Origin: an uncultured Lutibacter sp. | GTDB lineage: Bacteria > Bacteroidota > Bacteroidia > Flavobacteriales > Flavobacteriaceae | Assembly (NCBI GenBank): GCA_913061425.1 | Contig: CAJXUO010000029.1 | Location: 1 to 8,899, forward strand | Direction of reading: 5' to 3' | Length of the DNA: 8,899 nucleotides | Program-made: the position numbers and the translations under genes | The notes under the pieces: model-generated | What the model saw: only the letters and a program-made list of their open reading frames with translations | Told to the model about the DNA's origin: nothing | Databases searched by the model: none | Shown here: positions 7,601-8,899 of the stretch, in pieces | Layout: each line of letters begins with the position of its first letter | Numbering within the stretch: the stretch's first letter is position 1

Positions 7601-8030
7601 AATGGATGAGTTGAAACAATCTGTTAGAAATGCACAATGGGAACAAAAAGATCCTTTATTAATTTATAAATTTGAATCTTTTGAGTTGTTTAACACGATG
7701 TTGAACAAAGTAAATAAAGAAGTATTATCGTTCTTATTTAAAGGAGAGTTACCAAACAAAAATGCAACTCAAGTTTCTGCTGCACGTGATACACAAAGAG
7801 AAAAAGTACAGTTAACAAAAGAAGATTACAAGAACCAATCTCAACAAACAAATACAAATCAACAGCAAGAACGTCAGCCAGTTGAGACATTTGTGAGAAC
7901 AGAGCGTAAAATAGGTCGTAACGATAGAGTAACGATTAAGAACGTGATGAGTGGTGAAAATAAAGAAGTAAAGTATAAACAAGCATTACCTCTACTAGAA
8001 AAAGGACAATGGGTTTTAACAGAAGATTAA
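4692..8030 (+). CDS. secA: Preprotein translocase ATPase SecA
   Basis: SecA is the ATP-driven motor that pushes unfolded secretory proteins through the SecYEG channel at the inner membrane. Visible motifs are Walker A MTGEGKT (192-198), the DEAD-type DEVD (299-302) followed by [21 protein letters not shown] (635-640), [10 protein letters not shown] (684-693) and the helicase motif VI-like [11 protein letters not shown] (721-731). At 1112 residues it is about 200 longer than Escherichia coli SecA (about 900). Extra segments lie in a charged helical stretch around 60-100, around 122-170 before HYDVQLIGG, and around 320-415 within the preprotein cross-linking region; such expansions are usual in Bacteroidota. 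A Gln/Asn/Thr-rich linker (1048-1062) precedes the tail, which keeps KIGRND but lacks the zinc-binding cysteines. The gene has its own promoter and a strong terminator. Confidence 0.98.
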   Translation: MSILNSVLKIFVGDKTKKDLKILQPIVDSVLAVESSITVLSDDGLRAKTLEFKQKIKDAIKSIDDKITTLEEETKTANIDRKEEIYTEIDALKDASYEASEKALEEILPEAFAVVKETARRFTQNKTILVTATPFDRELSATKDNVELDGDKAIYYNTWDATGKQVVWDMIHYDVQLIGGSVLHQGKVAEMMTGEGKTLVATLPIYLNALTGNGVHVVTVNDYLAKRDAAWMAPIFEFHGLSIDCIDYHQPNSDARRKAYNADVTYGTNNEFGFDYLRDNMSNSPKDLVQRPHNYAIIDEVDSVLIDDARTPLIISGAIPQGERHEFNEIKPSVDKIVNIQRKYLVGVLSEAKKLITEGDTKEGGFQLLRVYRGLPKNKALIKFLSQEGIKQLLQKTENFYMADNNREMHKVDAELYFTIDEKNNSIELTDKGVEHLSGDHNDPNFFVMPDIGMDVGKLEAQNLSVEDLTKRKEELYRDFGVKSERIHTMNQLLKAYTLFEKDVEYVVMEEKILIVDEQTGRIMDGRRYSDGLHQALEAKENVKIEAATQTFATVTLQNYFRMYRKLSGMTGTAITEAGELWEIYKLDVIEIPTNKPLTRDDRQDKVYKTAREKYNAVIEEINILVDQGRPVLVGTTSVEISELLGRMLAMRKIKHNVLNAKLHKKEANIVAEAGDPGVVTIATNMAGRGTDIKLSDEVLASGGLAIIGTERHDSRRVDRQLRGRAGRQGDIGSSQFYVSLEDNLMRLFNSERVAKMMDKMGLGEGEVIQHSMISKSIERAQKKVEENNFGIRKNLLEYDDVMNSQREVVYKRRRHALYGERLQVDIVNMIYDICATLVKENKPHDDYTNFEFELIRFSSTSSPFSEEEFKSKSEEELIDGLYDVVYKHYQNKIERNAVASYPVIKDVYEKQGDKYERIVVPFTDGSKTIQVVTNLKEAYESKGKVLVTDFEKNVTLAIIDDTWKDHLRQMDELKQSVRNAQWEQKDPLLIYKFESFELFNTMLNKVNKEVLSFLFKGELPNKNATQVSAARDTQREKVQLTKEDYKNQSQQTNTNQQQERQPVETFVRTERKIGRNDRVTIKNVMSGENKEVKYKQALPLLEKGQWVLTED

Positions 8031-8045
8031 AACGAATTTATATTT

Positions 8046-8087
8046 AACATAAAAAAGCCGAAACATACGTTTCGGCTTTTTTATGTT
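8046..8087. terminator. Bidirectional rho-independent terminator after secA
   Basis: A perfect 19-bp stem (8046-8064 pairing with 8069-8087) surrounds the 4-base loop ATAC. The core is AAGCCGAAAC/GTTTCGGCTT with A6 on one side and T6 on the other, so it works in both directions. It begins 15 bases after the secA stop and lies 17 bases past the stop of the convergent gene, and so should end both transcripts. Confidence 0.92.
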
Positions 8088-8104
8088 TTATTTATAGTTG
8101 TAAA

Positions 8105-8821
8105 TTATTCATCAAAAAAGAAATCATGTATTTCAATAATATCACCTCTTCCAATTTGGACAATATCACCTGTTTCTTTTAAAAACATCCCTAAAGATCT
8201 TTCGTTATAAATTAACTTTAATTCTGAAGAATAATCAGTTACAACATACATATCACCAGTTAGTTTATAAAATGGTATTACTAACTTGCTTTTTACTTTT
8301 ACTCCCTTATTTACCACTTTCCCTACTTTTAAAGTTTTCATAAGTCTATTATCGTCATTTTCACTTGAAGAAACCTTGACATATGAAATCATCATATTCA
8401 TCCACTCTTCACCATCAACCAAAAGCCATCTTATCTTATTAAAATCAATTCCATATTCATTTATCCAACCTTGACTTGTAAACCCAAATAAAACTTGCTT
8501 TCTCCCATCAAGTTCAGGTTTGTCGCTAGGAGTAAATTCTTGTATTTCATAAGTTATAACTGAAGTTGTTGACATATCTTTTAGTTTTTTACCATCAAAA
8601 GAAAGTGTTTTTAAAGAAAAACTTGTTAACTCAGGATTGTTAGATAATATCCATTGTGTTGCCGTTAGTTCAGCTCTCTCTTCCATTTGCTTAACCGCAG
8701 CAATACCTGCTCCAATAGCTACTAGAGCACCTACGGCTAAAGCTGCTCCTTCGTTTTGTGCTTTTAAATTTTGAGGTGTAAGATACACGAGAGTCATAAA
8801 TATAATAAGTACTTTTTTCAT
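8105..8821 (-). CDS. Exported protein of unknown function
   Basis: The 238-residue product begins with a clear signal peptide (MKKVLIIFMTLVYLTPQNLKAQ, basic start, hydrophobic core, probable cleavage near residues 21-22), so it is exported through Sec. Immediately after comes GAALAVGALVAIGAGIAAV (25-43), an alanine/glycine-rich hydrophobic stretch with small residues at regular spacing, suggestive of a membrane helix or glycine-zipper packing. The remaining 190 residues are soluble-looking, with many alternating beta-type stretches (for example KLVIPFYKLTGDMYVVTDYSSELKLIYNE, from 179), and no cysteine or recognisable catalytic motif. I do not recognise the family. The ATG gives the best signal peptide and is taken as the start. 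Only 32 native bases remain upstream before library adapter begins, so the promoter and any upstream partner gene are missing. Confidence 0.8.
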   Translation of the reverse strand: MKKVLIIFMTLVYLTPQNLKAQNEGAALAVGALVAIGAGIAAVKQMEERAELTATQWILSNNPELTSFSLKTLSFDGKKLKDMSTTSVITYEIQEFTPSDKPELDGRKQVLFGFTSQGWINEYGIDFNKIRWLLVDGEEWMNMMISYVKVSSSENDDNRLMKTLKVGKVVNKGVKVKSKLVIPFYKLTGDMYVVTDYSSELKLIYNERSLGMFLKETGDIVQIGRGDIIEIHDFFFDE

Positions 8822-8853
8822 TGGTCAATTTTTTATGGTTAGACGAGTAATTT

Positions 8854-8899
8854 CTGTCTCTTATACACATCTGACGCTGCCGACGAATAGAGAGGTGTA
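8854..8899. other. Nextera/Tn5 sequencing adapter contamination
   Basis: Bases 8854-8872 are the 19-bp Tn5 mosaic end (CTGTCTCTTATACACATCT), followed by GACGCTGCCGACGA (8873-8886), the rest of the reverse complement of the Illumina Nextera Read 1 transposase adapter. Then comes the 8-base ATAGAGAG (8887-8894), the reverse complement of i5 index CTCTCTAT (sold as S502/N502/E502), and GTGTA (8895-8899), the start of the P5 primer complement. This exact order is that of a library molecule read through into its adapter. It is not part of the genome and should be trimmed; the native sequence ends at 8853. Confidence 0.98.

Noticed and set aside
8854..8872. Tn5/IS50-type 19-bp mosaic end suggesting a transposon terminus
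   Set aside because: The bases that follow are the synthetic Nextera Read 1 adapter, an index and the P5 start, so this is library contamination.

Overview
The window looks like chromosomal DNA from a member of the Flavobacteriaceae (Bacteroidota). The base composition is AT-rich. Several genes are preceded by the Bacteroidota -7 promoter motif TAnnTTTG and have no convincing Shine-Dalgarno sequence. SecA is of the long (1112-residue) Bacteroidota form, and the small DUF2795 protein and the methyltransferase belong to families I associate with flavobacteria. Genus cannot be told from this sequence.

Layout. At 70-1467 (+) is a complete class II fumarase gene (fumC), followed by a repeat-like element at 1472-1497 and a strong hairpin at 1515-1547. 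This hairpin can terminate both fumC and the convergent gene at 1620-2639 (-), a Gfo/Idh/MocA-family oxidoreductase that starts at TTG. Two unlisted small ORFs flank the oxidoreductase on the same strand: a 37-codon leader ORF (2636-2749) overlapping its start, and a 30-codon ORF (1526-1618) beginning one base after its stop. A 162-bp AT-rich gap (272 bp if the small leader ORF is ignored) separates this unit from a rightward block: a class I SAM-dependent methyltransferase (2912-3688), a PduO-type cob(I)alamin adenosyltransferase (3719-4294), a 73-residue acidic DUF2795 protein (4384-4605) and secA (4692-8030). Promoters are visible before the DUF2795 gene and secA, with a terminator between them. 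A 19-bp perfect hairpin separates secA from a convergent gene for an exported protein of unknown function (8105-8821, -).

The native sequence ends at 8853. Bases 8854-8899 are Nextera/Tn5 library adapter, including an 8-base index and the start of the P5 primer complement, so they are an assembly artefact and not biology.

Functionally these are mainly housekeeping genes: the TCA cycle (FumC), the Sec export motor (SecA), cobalamin cofactor activation, a sugar-type dehydrogenase and a methyltransferase. They do not form one pathway. I see no CRISPR array, tRNA, rRNA, insertion sequence, phage or defence module, and no convincing undescribed multi-gene system. The best leads are the two small ORFs around the oxidoreductase, the flavobacterial repeat, and the DUF2795-secA neighbourhood.
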